A stretch of 51,558 nucleotides of DNA, taken from positions 1 through 51,558 of the forward strand of contig CALEDJ010000053.1 of the NCBI GenBank assembly GCA_937951485.1, in the 5' to 3' direction. Shown here one piece after another: positions 8,660 through 18,731 of the stretch; within the stretch, counting starts at the first letter, position 1; each line of letters opens with the position of its first letter. The translations under genes were made by a program, and so were the position numbers. This DNA is from an uncultured bacterium. GTDB lineage: Bacteria > Hydrogenedentota > Hydrogenedentia > Hydrogenedentales > CAILVY01. The notes beneath the pieces are model-generated. The model was not told the DNA's origin, ran no database searches, and worked only from the letters and a program-made list of their open reading frames with translations.

Positions 8660-9495
8660 TTACGGCGCAAACAGCCGGAACATGTAGTAAAAACAGGGCG
8701 ACGCGAAGAGCAATGCGTCGCATCGGTCCAACACGCCGCCATGCCCCGGCAGCAGGTTGCCGGAGTCTTTGACGCCGACATCCCGCTTGAGCATGGATTC
8801 CACCAAATCGCCGACTTGCCCGGCCACGGACAGCACCGCGCCGGTCACGGCATAGACCCACAGCGGCCATGGCGGCAGGCCCGGCAGACCTGCGCAGCGC
8901 CCAAGGGCATACAGGATCGTCACGCTGACCACTGCGCCAAGCATCCCTCCGATGGCGCCTTCCCAAGTCTTGTTCGGGCTGAGACGGGCCGCCAGTTTGT
9001 ACCGGCCCACAGTGCTCCCGACGAACAAGGCGCCCGCATCGGAACACATCACCGCCACGCACAGGAATGTGAGCAGACCCGGCCCTTGTTCGGGGATGCG
9101 ATGCAGCAACACGAAATGCGCCGGCATCCACCCCACGTAAAGCACGCCCAGCGCCGACACCGCCAGCCCCTCCACCGACCACGCGCCGCGCAACAGGTGC
9201 GCCCAGGCCATCAGCGCCACGCCCGAAAAAAACACCGCGTTCATTACCACGGGATTGCCCAGAGAGGCCGCCAGCATCACCGCCAGACCTGCCGCGGTCC
9301 CCGCGCTGGCCTCGACATCAAGGCTTTTCCTGCGGGCGATGGCATAGAACTCCCAAAGCCCCACGGCGCACAGCGCCGTAACAAAGAGCAGCAGGATCGG
9401 CGCGCAGGCGGGAATCCATACCAGCGCCGCCAACAGCGGCACCAGCACCCCTGCCGTCAACAGCCGCAAGAGGATGCTTCCCGCGTTCGCTCTTC

Positions 9496-9499
<4 letters not shown>
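8660..9499 (-). CDS. cdsA: Phosphatidate cytidylyltransferase
   Basis: The 279-residue polytopic membrane protein makes CDP-diacylglycerol from phosphatidate and CTP. About eight hydrophobic segments are visible. The family signature spans 234-261, with 'KDSGNLLPGHGGVLDRCD' intact. Its ATG overlaps the uppS stop by four bases. The uppS-cdsA order is the standard bacterial one, but the usual dxr and rseP that follow are missing and prfB comes next. Confidence 0.95.
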
Positions 9500-10236
<737 letters not shown>

Positions 10237-10274
10237 GCCGCCTCCGCGTTGGTTATGCGCTCTGGGAAGGACAA

Positions 10275-10329
10275 AGCCGCCGCGACGCATCGAAATTTCG
10301 CCCGAAGTTTCGTTGGTTTTGCGGCGGCT
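10275..10329 (-). other. Possible long-range hairpin between frr and uppS
   Basis: A 9-base perfect inverted repeat (AGCCGCCGC / GCGGCGGCT) brackets a 37-base loop in the 127-base gap between frr and uppS. It could fold in the transcript, but there is no clear T-run. The function is unknown. Confidence 0.3.
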
Positions 10330-10363
10330 GTAAGGTATTCAAAGATGGCCAAGCATGGCGCGG

Positions 10364-10921
10364 CTAGACCTCCATGATGTCGGTTTCTTTGGCCGCGAAC
10401 GCCTCGTCTATTTTTACCGTGAACTTGTCCGTCAGTTTCTGGACTTCATCCGTCAGATGATGGGCGTCGTCTTCCGGGATTTCGCCGTCCTTTTGCGCCT
10501 TCTTGATTTCGTCCACCGCGTGGCGGCGGATGTTTCGAATGGCGATCTTGGCCTCTTCGACGTGCTTCTTCGCCACCTTCACCAGGTCCTTGCGGCGCTC
10601 TTCCGACAAGGGCGGAATGGGCACCCGGATGACGCGGCCGTCATTCGAGGGGTTCAATCCGAGGGGGGACGCGAGGATCGCCTTTTCCACGGCGTGTATC
10701 TGGCTCTTGTCCCAGAGGTCAATGACGATGAGATGCGGGTCCGGTACGGTGACCGTGCCCAACTGGTTGATCTTCATCCGCGCCCCGTAGACTTCCACGT
10801 CCACCACGTCGAGCAAACCGGCGGTGGCGCGCCCCGTGCGTATGCTGCCCATTTCCTGCTGAAAGGCTTCCACACTCTTCGCCATCTTGGTTTCTGCTTC
10901 CCGGACAATTTTGTGCGGCAT
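10364..10921 (-). CDS. frr: Ribosome recycling factor
   Basis: The 185-residue product splits post-termination ribosomes with EF-G. Family features: 'GSIRTGRATAGLLD' near residue 25, 'VRVPIPPLSEERRKDLVK' near 100 and the long helical C-terminus. It starts three bases after pyrH ends, and the tsf-pyrH-frr order is the common bacterial one. Confidence 0.97.
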   Translation of the reverse strand: MPHKIVREAETKMAKSVEAFQQEMGSIRTGRATAGLLDVVDVEVYGARMKINQLGTVTVPDPHLIVIDLWDKSQIHAVEKAILASPLGLNPSNDGRVIRVPIPPLSEERRKDLVKVAKKHVEEAKIAIRNIRRHAVDEIKKAQKDGEIPEDDAHHLTDEVQKLTDKFTVKIDEAFAAKETDIMEV

Positions 10922-10924
10922 GGT

Positions 10925-11647
10925 TCACGCTCCCTTCACCAACGTGCCAATCTTTTCTCCGCGCAACACTCTGATAATACTCCCCGGGCGGGTGAGATTG
11001 AAAACAAGGATGGGCAGGCGGTTTTCGCGGCAAAGCGACACGGCGGTGGCGTCCATCACGCCGAGATTTTGCGTCAGCGCCGTGGTATAGTCCAGTTCTT
11101 CATAACGCTTTGCGTTGGGATTCTTGCGCGGATCGTCGTCATAAACGCCATCCACGTTGGTCGCCTTCATCAGCACATTGGCGCCGATTTCATTGGCGCG
11201 CAGGGCCGCCGCCGTGTCGGTGGTGAAAAAAGGATTGCCGGTGCCCGCGCCGAAAATCACCACCCGGCCTTTCTCCAGGTGGCGCTGCGCGCGGCGGCGG
11301 ATATACGGTTCTGCGACGGGGCGCATCTCGATGGCGGTAAGTACGCGCGTGGCCACCCCGCGCTGTTCAAGCGACGCCTGGATCGCCAGCGCGTTGATCA
11401 CCGTCGCCAGCATGCCCATGTAGTCGCCCGTCGGGCGGTCCAGTCCGGTCTGCGCGCCTTTCACGCCGCGGAAAATATTGCCTCCGCCCACGACCATGCC
11501 GATATCCACCCCCATCGCCCGCGCTTGCGCCACCTCGTCGCAGAAGCGCGCCACCGTATCGAAGTCTATGCCGCCGTTGCCGGAAGGGCCTTGCAGCGCC
11601 TCGCCGCTCAACTTCAGCAGAATCCGTCTATATGCCGGTTCCGACAC
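10925..11647 (-). CDS. pyrH: UMP kinase
   Basis: The 240-residue amino-acid-kinase-fold enzyme converts UMP to UDP. Motifs: '[10 protein letters not shown]' at the N-terminus, '[12 protein letters not shown]', '[20 protein letters not shown]' and '[12 protein letters not shown]'. The start is a GTG at 11647 with GGAGG ten bases upstream, giving the normal length; the frame stays open beyond into tsf. tsf lies 22 bases upstream. Confidence 0.95.
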   Translation of the reverse strand: MSEPAYRRILLKLSGEALQGPSGNGGIDFDTVARFCDEVAQARAMGVDIGMVVGGGNIFRGVKGAQTGLDRPTGDYMGMLATVINALAIQASLEQRGVATRVLTAIEMRPVAEPYIRRRAQRHLEKGRVVIFGAGTGNPFFTTDTAAALRANEIGANVLMKATNVDGVYDDDPRKNPNAKRYEELDYTTALTQNLGVMDATAVSLCRENRLPILVFNLTRPGSIIRVLRGEKIGTLVKGA

Positions 11648-11669
11648 GGACGGCCATCCTCCCCGGTGC

Positions 11670-12341
11670 TCAGGCCTTCGCTTCGGCCTTTGCCAGTTCC
11701 GCCGCCACCTCTTCCGCCAGGTTCGACTGGGGTTTCTCGATGCCCTCGCCCACCTGGAAACGCACAAAGCGGCGTATCGTGATTTTCTCGCCGCACTTCC
11801 CGCTCAATTCGGTGGCCAGTTGCTCGATGGATTTCCCTTCGTGTTCAGGGCGCACTGACGGCTGCTTGAGCAGGCAGACTTCCTCGTACCACTTCTTCAG
11901 TTTGCCTTCGGCTATTTTCGCGCAAATCTGCTCCGGCTTGCCGGTTTCGGCGGCCTGCTTCATGTAGAGTTGACGTTCCGCTTCAAACGCCTCCGCCGGC
12001 ACATCTTCCGGCGCGACCCACCTCGGATTCGCCGAGCAGACCTGAAGGCAGACGTCTTTGGCAAATGCCTGAAACTCCGCGCCGCGCGCCACAAAATCCG
12101 TTTCGCAATTCACTTCCACCAGCACGCCAATCTTGCCGCCCATATGGATGTAATGGGCGATTATGCCCTCCGCCGCCACCCGGCCCGCGCGCTTGGCCGC
12201 CTTCGCAATGCCGCGTTCGCGCAGCCACATCACCGCCTTGTCCATGTCGCCGCCGCTTTCCTGCAGCGCTTTTTTGCAGTCCATCATGCCCGCGCCCGTA
12301 GCCTCGCGCAGGTTCTTCACATCACTTGCCGATATCGTCAT
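11670..12341 (-). CDS. tsf: Elongation factor Ts
   Basis: The 223-residue guanine-nucleotide exchange factor acts on EF-Tu. The N-terminal UBA-like domain '[19 protein letters not shown]' and the TDF motif at 81-83 ('[11 protein letters not shown]') are clear. The length fits the short, single-core type of EF-Ts rather than the ~280-residue E. coli form. It sits 32 bases after rpsB. Confidence 0.95.
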   Translation of the reverse strand: MTISASDVKNLREATGAGMMDCKKALQESGGDMDKAVMWLRERGIAKAAKRAGRVAAEGIIAHYIHMGGKIGVLVEVNCETDFVARGAEFQAFAKDVCLQVCSANPRWVAPEDVPAEAFEAERQLYMKQAAETGKPEQICAKIAEGKLKKWYEEVCLLKQPSVRPEHEGKSIEQLATELSGKCGEKITIRRFVRFQVGEGIEKPQSNLAEEVAAELAKAEAKA

Positions 12342-12373
12342 GGGATTGTTTGCTCCTTCACGCTGTCAGACCG

Positions 12374-13237
12374 TTATTCGGTCGCTTCCGCCGCCGCTTC
12401 AGCCGGCTCCGGGGTGTCTTCTTCGTCAGTGTCGTCCGCGTCCACTTCGTCTTCATCGGCCGCATCCGCGTCCTGCGGCGTTTCCCCGGCCGGGGCGGGC
12501 GCCGACTTGCGCTGGGCCGCGCGCCCCACCGTCTCATCGGCGCGCAACTTCTCCGCCTTCATGCGCCCTTCCATGACCGCGTCGGCGATGACCGAACAGA
12601 AAAGGCTCACGGCGCGGATGGCGTCATCATTGCCGGGAATCGGCAGCGACACCTCGTCGGGATCGCAGTTCGTGTCCACGATGCCGATGCAGGGAATGCC
12701 CAGACGGGCCGCTTCGCGCACCGCAATCTGTTCGCGCTTGGCGTCAATAACGAACAATATGTTTGGCAGGTGCTCCATGTTCTGAATGCCGGACAGGTTC
12801 TTCTCCAATTTTTCCCGGCGCTTGCGCAGGCGGATGGCCTCTTTCTTGCCATAGCGTTCGATCTTGCCGCTGGATTCCAGTTCCTGCAGGCTCAGCAATT
12901 CCGCGATGCTCGCGCGCACCGTGCGGAAATTTGTCAGCGTGCCGCCCAGCCACCGGTTCGTCACGTAATACATGCCGCACCGCTTCGCTTCCCGTTGCAC
13001 CGCTTCCTGCGCCTGCCGCTTAGTGCCCACGAAGAGCACCGTGCCTCCCCTCGCTACCGTGTCGCGAACCAACACATACGCTTTGTACAAATGCCGAAGC
13101 GTGTGCTGCAGATCAATGATGTAGATTCCGTTGCGTTGTCCGAAGATATAGCGCGCCATCTTCGGATGCCAGCGCCGCGTCTGGTGGCCGAAATGGATGC
13201 CGGCCTCCAGCAATTGGCGCATCGTGACAATCGCCAT
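12374..13237 (-). CDS. rpsB: Ribosomal protein S2 with acidic C-terminal tail
   Basis: The 287-residue product has the S2 hallmarks '[19 protein letters not shown]', 'IYIIDLQHT', '[12 protein letters not shown]' and '[16 protein letters not shown]'. The start at 13237 has AGGAG eight bases upstream. After the S2 fold (about residue 240) there is a ~47-residue tail of mostly Asp, Glu, Ala and Pro. Such tails occur in some lineages; it is probably disordered. The gene follows its own likely promoter (13352-13381) and heads the rpsB-tsf-pyrH-frr unit. Confidence 0.95.
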   Translation of the reverse strand: MAIVTMRQLLEAGIHFGHQTRRWHPKMARYIFGQRNGIYIIDLQHTLRHLYKAYVLVRDTVARGGTVLFVGTKRQAQEAVQREAKRCGMYYVTNRWLGGTLTNFRTVRASIAELLSLQELESSGKIERYGKKEAIRLRKRREKLEKNLSGIQNMEHLPNILFVIDAKREQIAVREAARLGIPCIGIVDTNCDPDEVSLPIPGNDDAIRAVSLFCSVIADAVMEGRMKAEKLRADETVGRAAQRKSAPAPAGETPQDADAADEDEVDADDTDEEDTPEPAEAAAEATE

Positions 13238-13351
13238 TCCCAAAACTCCTTTGCATTCGGGTTGTTCCTCGGGGTTCCCAAGCGCACCCGGCCACAGCGC
13301 CGGGCACCCGAACCGTACACACGGAACCCCTGTGAGATTGAAAAGCGCGCT
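13238..13351 (-). promoter_or_regulatory. rpsB leader with GC-rich hairpin
   Basis: The ~115-base leader between the candidate promoter and rpsB contains a GCCCGGC / GCCGGGT stem (about 13287-13305). S2 leaders are autoregulatory in some bacteria; whether this one is equivalent is untested. Confidence 0.35.
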
Positions 13352-13381
13352 ATATTAGCATCTGTCGGGCCGTCCGCGCAA
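13352..13381 (-). promoter_or_regulatory. Candidate sigma-70 promoter of rpsB
   Basis: Read on the minus strand: TTGCGC, an 18-base spacer, then TAATAT. It lies between the parvulin gene stop and rpsB, where a fresh promoter is expected. Confidence 0.5.
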
Positions 13382-13398
13382 TTTTTGGACGCTTTCGG

Positions 13399-13932
13399 TC
13401 ACGGCGCGACGTTTTCGTCGGCGCCGGTGCGCTGACGCAGGGCGTCGCGGGCGCGTTGATCGAGTTCCATTTCGTAGCGGTCGGCGTCGGTGAGGTGGCG
13501 ATCGATCACAACGATCAGGTGAAATCCAAAAGAAGTCGCGATAACATCACTGAGTTGGCCAATCGGCGCATTCCAGACATATTCCTCGAATTCCGGGGCG
13601 AAGGACCCCTTTGGGTAATAGTTCAGGTCACCGCCGCGCGCCCGGCTGACGGGATCGTCGGAATAGCGCCTGGCGAGCGTCTCGAAACGCTCCCCCCTGA
13701 GGATGCGTTCGCGCAGGCCGGAGATGAGGTCCAGGGCGCGTGCGCGGTCCGCCGGGTCCGCCGCATCAAAAGTGACCAGAATGTGCTTGGCGCGCACCAT
13801 GGAGACGTTGGGCTTGGGCCGTCCGATATACCACAGCCCCGCCACCATAATCGCCACCAGCGCAACGATACCGAGCCAAATCAGCCTGGTGTAATCTTTC
13901 GGTTCCTCCTCCGGCGGATATTCCAACGCCAT
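13399..13932 (-). CDS. Membrane-anchored parvulin-type peptidyl-prolyl isomerase
   Basis: The product has 177 residues. A short cytoplasmic N-terminus and one transmembrane helix (about 18-36) precede a PpiC/rotamase domain from about residue 45. Motifs: 'VRAKHILVTF', 'FETLARRYSDDPVSRARGGDLNY', 'FAPEFEEYVWNAPIGQLSDVI' and 'GFHLIVV'. It probably helps fold exported proteins. It lies between a GspF-like gene and rpsB in the same direction. The final ~25 residues are charged and lack family features. Confidence 0.88.
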   Translation of the reverse strand: MALEYPPEEEPKDYTRLIWLGIVALVAIMVAGLWYIGRPKPNVSMVRAKHILVTFDAADPADRARALDLISGLRERILRGERFETLARRYSDDPVSRARGGDLNYYPKGSFAPEFEEYVWNAPIGQLSDVIATSFGFHLIVVIDRHLTDADRYEMELDQRARDALRQRTGADENVAP

Positions 13933-13995
13933 CGCACAGTGTCCTCCTGCCGTCGGGGAATCGCGTGCGCCGCGCTTTCCCCAAATCCTTCGCCC

Positions 13996-15024
13996 TCAGC
14001 CGATACTGTCCAGCATTCTTCCATAATACGTCATAAAAAACGAAATGTATATATACCCGACGAGCGCCCCCAAACCCAACAGAATCACCACGCCGAGCAC
14101 TTTCGCCGCCGCCCGAATCGCAAAATCGGCTTCTTCCAGATGGTATTGCGCCACTTTGGCCAGCGCCGTTTCCAGGTTGCCGCTCTGCTCGCCCACGGCC
14201 ATCATCTGCCGCGCCATGGGGGTGAGCGTGCCGCAGATGGAGAAGGCGTCCACCAGCGACGCGCCATTGACCACCAGCGGCCCGGCGCGCATCAGATCGC
14301 GTTGGATATAGGGGTTGGCGGTGATGGCGGCGGCGTTGGTGATGCAATGCGGCATGTGCATGCCGCTGCCCACCAGCAACGACATGCTTCGGAAAAATCT
14401 CGCCAGCGCCAGTTTGCGCACGACGTTGTTGATGGGCCAGACGGCGTTCGCCACCGCGCCCCACGCCCACTGCAACACGCCGACCCGCGACATCACGCCC
14501 GCCGCCACGATGAGCACCACGAACACGACCATTGCCACGGCCTGAAACCGCAGATAGGACGCCATATAGGCGCTCATGCTGAAGGCGTTTCGGCCCGTGA
14601 AGTCAATGCTCGACACCAGACGCAGCGCAAAAGTCCCCAGGAACCATGCCGCCGCCGCCTGAATCCCCGGATAAATCAGTGCGCCCACGATTTTGCGGCG
14701 CATCTGCATCTGATCCTCATAGTAGTCAGCCAGGTCCCGCAGCATCGCAGCCAGTTTGCCGCTCTTGTCGCCGGCGTCCAGCATTTCGATGAAATACAAC
14801 GGCAACTGCCGCCGATAGGCGCGCGCCGCCTCGCCCAACGTCGCCCCATCCCGAATCCGGTCGCCCATCTCGCGCAGGATTTGCCGCGTTTCCTTGTCCC
14901 GCGTGCTCTGCGCCACCAGTTCCAGCGTTTTCAGAACGGGAATCCCCGCCTCATACGAAGTGGCCAGTTGCCGGCACACCGGCCCGATAATCCTGGGAGA
15001 AATCTGTGGGGAAAAAAACCGCAT
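13996..15024 (-). CDS. GspF/PilC-like inner-membrane protein (orphan)
   Basis: The product is 342 residues from ATG 15024; a TTG at 15057 would add 11. It has two T2SSF domains, each a four-helix bundle followed by membrane helices: 'VCRQLATSYEAGIPVLKTLEL' with 'MLDAGDKSGKLAAML', and 'LARFFRSMSLLVGSG' with 'MMAVGEQSGNLETAL'. Hydrophobic segments lie near 140-190 and at the C-terminus. GspF/PilC proteins form the inner-membrane platform of type II secretion and type IV pili. No assembly ATPase, secretin or pilin lies next to it. The start is uncertain because no good ribosome site is visible. Confidence 0.88.
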   Translation of the reverse strand: MRFFSPQISPRIIGPVCRQLATSYEAGIPVLKTLELVAQSTRDKETRQILREMGDRIRDGATLGEAARAYRRQLPLYFIEMLDAGDKSGKLAAMLRDLADYYEDQMQMRRKIVGALIYPGIQAAAAWFLGTFALRLVSSIDFTGRNAFSMSAYMASYLRFQAVAMVVFVVLIVAAGVMSRVGVLQWAWGAVANAVWPINNVVRKLALARFFRSMSLLVGSGMHMPHCITNAAAITANPYIQRDLMRAGPLVVNGASLVDAFSICGTLTPMARQMMAVGEQSGNLETALAKVAQYHLEEADFAIRAAAKVLGVVILLGLGALVGYIYISFFMTYYGRMLDSIG

Positions 15025-15057
15025 GGATTGTGTCACTTTCGAAAAGTCAAGACCCAA

Positions 15058-15384
15058 ATCGGGTCATGGCCGCACAATTGTAACAAAGGGGGCGATACGT
15101 GGCCAAACGGATGACAGGATCAGGCATCGGAAATGTCTTTTGCATCAAAAGAAGGCATGGAAATACCTGCAAAATATCTCTTCAGGGCTTGACGTGAAAT
15201 GTATTTTCAAGTATAGTCAATATAACGTGGAGGCGCTTTCAGGCGTAAGCGTGGGAGAGTTTGAAATCTTTCAAAAACAGACGGTCTGCGGGTGCGGTGA
15301 GCAGGAAAAGCCGGCAGTGGTGGTGTATTGTGCATAAGGCAGGCATACAATGCGGCGGACCGTAAGCATGAGGGAATGAAACCA
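15058..15384. other. Divergent intergenic region with promoter and long leader
   Basis: These ~330 bases between divergent genes contain no gene. A strong plus-strand promoter (15189-15217) lies inside. About 160 bases of untranslated leader follow it; I recognise no riboswitch in that leader. Confidence 0.5.
15189..15217 (+). promoter_or_regulatory. Sigma-70-type promoter of the modular secreted protein gene
   Basis: TTGACG, a 17-base spacer and TATAGT: a close consensus match in an AT-rich patch 168 bases upstream of the start at 15385. Confidence 0.65.
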
Positions 15385-18090
15385 ATGTGCAGCAAGCATA
15401 GGGCGTTACTGTGGTGCGGCGTGGTGACGCTGTGTCTTGTAGGAGGGGTGGGACAGGCGCAACGCATTGACGTGGATTATGACTTTATCCTGCGGGCGAT
15501 TGATTACACGCTGACGGATATGGGCGCGGGGCATCTGGCGGGCCTGTTCGGGGCGGACAAGGACGGCAATGGCCTTACCGAGGACGATCATCTGGCCCTG
15601 CTTTCCGCGGTGCTGCTCAATAATTCCCCAGACATTCCGGTCGATCGTACCCTGCAAATACAGTATGGATTCAACCATAACCTTGGTCAGGTGTATCAAG
15701 ACCTCATAATAACCATAAGCATCGCAGGGGTTATCAACGAAACGATCAACGTTATCGAGGAATTGCGCAAGGAAGACCCGCTTTTCGCGTTTGCCGTCCA
15801 GCATTTCCTGGCCGGATACATGACCTGCGGCGACAACTCCACCATCAATTTCCTGAACAACTGGCTGAAGGACCTCGTGCGCCATTTCGTCAACCAAATG
15901 GGGTACGGCTCCCTTCTGGGGCTGATCAATTTGAACGATTACATCAACTTCAGCGGTTCCCGCTATGCCACCTTCGGGCAGCCCGGCCCTGAACCCAACT
16001 ATCTGGGGGCGCAGGGCGACATTGACGGGAACGGCACCAGCAACCTGGCGGAATACAACGCTTCGAGCGGGACGTACAAACGGGAACAGTGGCTGGCGCG
16101 ATGCAACGTCACGGCTCCGGTGCGGGTGGTTTCCGGGCCGAACAGCGGCAGTCGTCAAACCGGCGACGAATTTACGTTCTCGGTGACCGTGGCGGGCGGA
16201 TCCGGCCCGTTGCGTTTTCAATGGCTGCGCACCGATTCCAACGGCAGGCAGTTTCCCTCCTCTTATGATCTCGTGGGGCCGGACAGCGCCACCTATACCA
16301 TCTCCTACGTCACCATATTGGACCACGCCAGGTTCTCCGTGGCGGTCTCCGATGATGTGTCGGTGTACAATCCCGCCACGCGCCTGGGCGGGCGGCAATC
16401 GTGGGGCGGACGCCTGAATGTGACCCAGGTGCCGTTCCAGATCGTCAGTCAGCCCGTCGGCGCGACGCTGACGATTGGCGCATCGCATACGTTTGAATTC
16501 ATTGTAAAGGGCGGGCCGGATGCGCCGAATTATCAGTGGACCCAGGACGGCATGTCGGTTGGGCCGAATGCCCGCGCACTGGTCATTGACCCCGTCACCG
16601 GCGCGAGCGGCGGCGTCTATCAATGCACCGCCGTCAATAGCGGGGGCACCCTGGTTTCCCAGGCGGTAACCCTGAACGTCATAGGAGCAGGCGACATCGT
16701 CACCTTCCCGGACCCGAACCTGGAAGCGTTGATCCGCGAGAAACTCGGCTTCGATGCACTCAAAGACATCTACGAGGGCGACCTGGTCTTCATCACATCG
16801 CTGACCGGCCATGGACGCGGCATCAGCAATCTGGCCAATCTCGACAAGTTACCCAACCTGACACATCTGGACCTGTGGAACAACAATATCGCCGGCATTG
16901 CGCCCCTGGCATTTCTGGAAAATCTGCGTTTCCTGAATCTGGGCCGCAATCAAATCAGCGATCTCAGCCCGTTGGCGCAACTCGGCCGACTCGAAACCGC
17001 GTTCCTGTGGAACAACCACATCGAAGACATTCAGGCGCTTTCCGGGAATCCCGGATGGGCAGAGGGCGACGAGATCGGGCTGGAGGCCAATCCCCTCTCC
17101 GAGCAGGCGCTCTGTGTGGACATCCCCATCCTCCAGGGTCGCGGCGTTATTGTCGGGTACGATTACGCGTGCCCCTATGTCGAGGAGGGCGAATTGGAGG
17201 AAGGAGAGCCTGACCCGGGCGAAGGCGAAGGGGAAGGGGAAGGCGAAGGCGAGGGCGAAGGGGAAGGAGAAGGGGAAATAGCGTTGGAATGCACGGTGGA
17301 ATGGGAGGGCGAACTGCCGGACTGCGATATCGAAGCCGCCTGTCAGAGCGCCCCTGTGGCGTTTCCCGCAGGCGGCGCGCTGGTGTACACCATGTACGTC
17401 CCCTACTCCGGCATGATTGACGGCATGACGGTAACGCTCAATATCACCCACCCGGCCACCCAGGATTTGGTGGCCATGCTGGAAGCCCCCAGCGGTCAGC
17501 AGATATTCCTGTTCTCCTATCCAGGCCCTGGTGGGGCGAACATGATAGAAACCGTACTGGACGACCGTGCGCGGGTCAACATCGCCAATGGCATCCCGCC
17601 GTTCACGGGGCATTACGCGCCGCGCACCCCGCTGGCCGCTTTCGATGGCACCGATATGGAAGGGCAATGGCGGCTGCTGCTGACGGACAGCCTTCGGTCC
17701 GGCATGGGGTCACTCGACTCGTGGAAACTCACGTTCTACCCGTGTGCGCTGCCCGAGGGCGAAGGTCAAGGCGAAGGGGAAGGCGACCCCGGCCCCCGTA
17801 CCCATACAGCCGACACCAACCAGGATTGGCGCATTTCTTTGTCCGAACTGTTGCGGGTGGTTCAGTTGTATAACAGTGGGGCCTATCAATGCGCGGCAGA
17901 TTCCGAGGATGGCTACGCGCCCGGAACGGGAAACCACGGCTGTCGGCCGCACCACTCAGACTATGCGCCGCAGGACTGGCGTATCGGACTGAACGAATTG
18001 TTGCGACTTATCCAGTTCTATAATTCGCCCAGCGGCGCGTATCATGCCAATCCCGCCACGGAAGACGGCTTTGCGCCCGGCGCGGGATAA
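15385..18090 (+). CDS. Large modular secreted protein: Ig-like, LRR, P-domain, dockerin-like tail
   Basis: The product has 901 residues from ATG 15385, nine bases after GAGGGA; an in-frame ATG lies at 15376. A signal peptide ends near 'GVGQAQ'. In order: an unrecognised N-terminal region; two Ig-like domains (about 240-345 and 350-435, the second with 'GGVYQCTAVNSGG'); a leucine-rich-repeat block (about 440-590, 'LTHLDLWNNNIAGIAPL'); a Gly-Glu linker (about 605-632); a proprotein-convertase-type P-domain beta sandwich (about 645-785); a second Gly-Glu linker; and two copies of a ~45-residue tail motif. The first copy contains the EF-hand-like loop DTNQDWRISLSE. Such tails are common in Hydrogenedentota-like secreted proteins and may be sorting or dockerin-like modules. 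The role is probably adhesion or scaffolding. Confidence 0.85.
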   Translation: MCSKHRALLWCGVVTLCLVGGVGQAQRIDVDYDFILRAIDYTLTDMGAGHLAGLFGADKDGNGLTEDDHLALLSAVLLNNSPDIPVDRTLQIQYGFNHNLGQVYQDLIITISIAGVINETINVIEELRKEDPLFAFAVQHFLAGYMTCGDNSTINFLNNWLKDLVRHFVNQMGYGSLLGLINLNDYINFSGSRYATFGQPGPEPNYLGAQGDIDGNGTSNLAEYNASSGTYKREQWLARCNVTAPVRVVSGPNSGSRQTGDEFTFSVTVAGGSGPLRFQWLRTDSNGRQFPSSYDLVGPDSATYTISYVTILDHARFSVAVSDDVSVYNPATRLGGRQSWGGRLNVTQVPFQIVSQPVGATLTIGASHTFEFIVKGGPDAPNYQWTQDGMSVGPNARALVIDPVTGASGGVYQCTAVNSGGTLVSQAVTLNVIGAGDIVTFPDPNLEALIREKLGFDALKDIYEGDLVFITSLTGHGRGISNLANLDKLPNLTHLDLWNNNIAGIAPLAFLENLRFLNLGRNQISDLSPLAQLGRLETAFLWNNHIEDIQALSGNPGWAEGDEIGLEANPLSEQALCVDIPILQGRGVIVGYDYACPYVEEGELEEGEPDPGEGEGEGEGEGEGEGEGEGEIALECTVEWEGELPDCDIEAACQSAPVAFPAGGALVYTMYVPYSGMIDGMTVTLNITHPATQDLVAMLEAPSGQQIFLFSYPGPGGANMIETVLDDRARVNIANGIPPFTGHYAPRTPLAAFDGTDMEGQWRLLLTDSLRSGMGSLDSWKLTFYPCALPEGEGQGEGEGDPGPRTHTADTNQDWRISLSELLRVVQLYNSGAYQCAADSEDGYAPGTGNHGCRPHHSDYAPQDWRIGLNELLRLIQFYNSPSGAYHANPATEDGFAPGAG

Positions 18091-18122
18091 GTGGAACAGG
18101 GGCATCAGGAAAAACCATGATG

Positions 18123-18147
18123 GATCGCGCCGCGCGCCGGCGCGATC
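18123..18147. terminator. Bidirectional hairpin terminator
   Basis: The stem GATCGCGCC / GGCGCGATC has a 7-base loop and lies between convergent genes. On the minus strand a GGTTTTT run follows within a few bases; on the plus strand only ATCGTTTT follows. The hairpin overlaps the end of the Fur-family gene. Confidence 0.6.
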
Positions 18148-18523
18148 ATCGTTTTGGATGGCAGGGGCCGCACACGCCGTAGAAGAAAATCTCATGGGCT
18201 TCCATGGAAAAACCGGCCGGCACGAGGCGTTCCAGGTCGGCGGGGCAGCCATCCATCTGATAAACCCGCCCGCATACGCGACAACTGAAATGATGGTGGT
18301 GCGACTTCCCCGCCACCTCGAAGCGCTGCGCCTCCCCCGGCAATTCCACCGGCGCAAGCCAGCCTGTGCCCGCCAACTCTTTGATGGTGCGATATACAGT
18401 GGCAATGCCCAGATTGGGCGTCAACGCCCGCGCCCCCGCAAGAATCTCCTGCGGGGAAAGCGGGCGCTTTGCTTCCAGCAGCACCTGGCGGATGGCCCGC
18501 CTCTGGGCCGTATCACGTTGCAC
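18146..18523 (-). CDS. Fur-family metalloregulator (Zur/PerR/Fur type)
   Basis: The product has 125 residues from GTG 18523, seven bases after AGGAG. A winged helix ('ILAGARALTPNLGIATVYRTIKEL') is followed by the hinge 'EAQRFEVAGKSHHHHFSCRVCG'. The structural zinc site is C81-x2-C84 with C118-x2-C121. The four-histidine run before the first Cys pair resembles Zur and some PerR proteins, but the metal cannot be assigned from sequence. A 22-bp inverted repeat lies 50 bases upstream, a likely autoregulatory operator. A ZnuABC-type importer 12 kb away would be a natural target if this is Zur. Confidence 0.88.
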   Translation of the reverse strand: MQRDTAQRRAIRQVLLEAKRPLSPQEILAGARALTPNLGIATVYRTIKELAGTGWLAPVELPGEAQRFEVAGKSHHHHFSCRVCGRVYQMDGCPADLERLVPAGFSMEAHEIFFYGVCGPCHPKR

Positions 18524-18573
18524 CGACACACTCCTCAATATTCCCGGGCGCCGTTGCGGCGCACATATTCCCT

Positions 18574-18595
18574 GTTTGTTTGAAGTATAACAAAC
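18574..18595. promoter_or_regulatory. Candidate operator: perfect 7-8-7 inverted repeat
   Basis: GTTTGTT, an 8-base spacer and AACAAAC sit between the divergent Fur-family gene and VWA lipoprotein gene. Position and symmetry suit binding of a dimeric regulator such as Fur. Confidence 0.5.
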
Positions 18596-18624
18596 CGTCG
18601 TCAACGCGGGAAACCCGCTTGCGG

Positions 18625-18654
18625 TTGACTTGAGAGGGGGGCATGGGTCATGCT
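18625..18654 (+). promoter_or_regulatory. Weak candidate promoter of the VWA lipoprotein gene
   Basis: TTGACT, an 18-base spacer with a G-run, then CATGCT. The -10 is poor, but the layout mirrors the element at 33225-33254. Confidence 0.3.
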
Positions 18655-18731
18655 GAAATAACATAAGTGCGCAGTCCGGACAAGAACTTGCCAATACAAT
18701 TTCAGGGCCGCAATCAGGAAAGGATTGAAAC

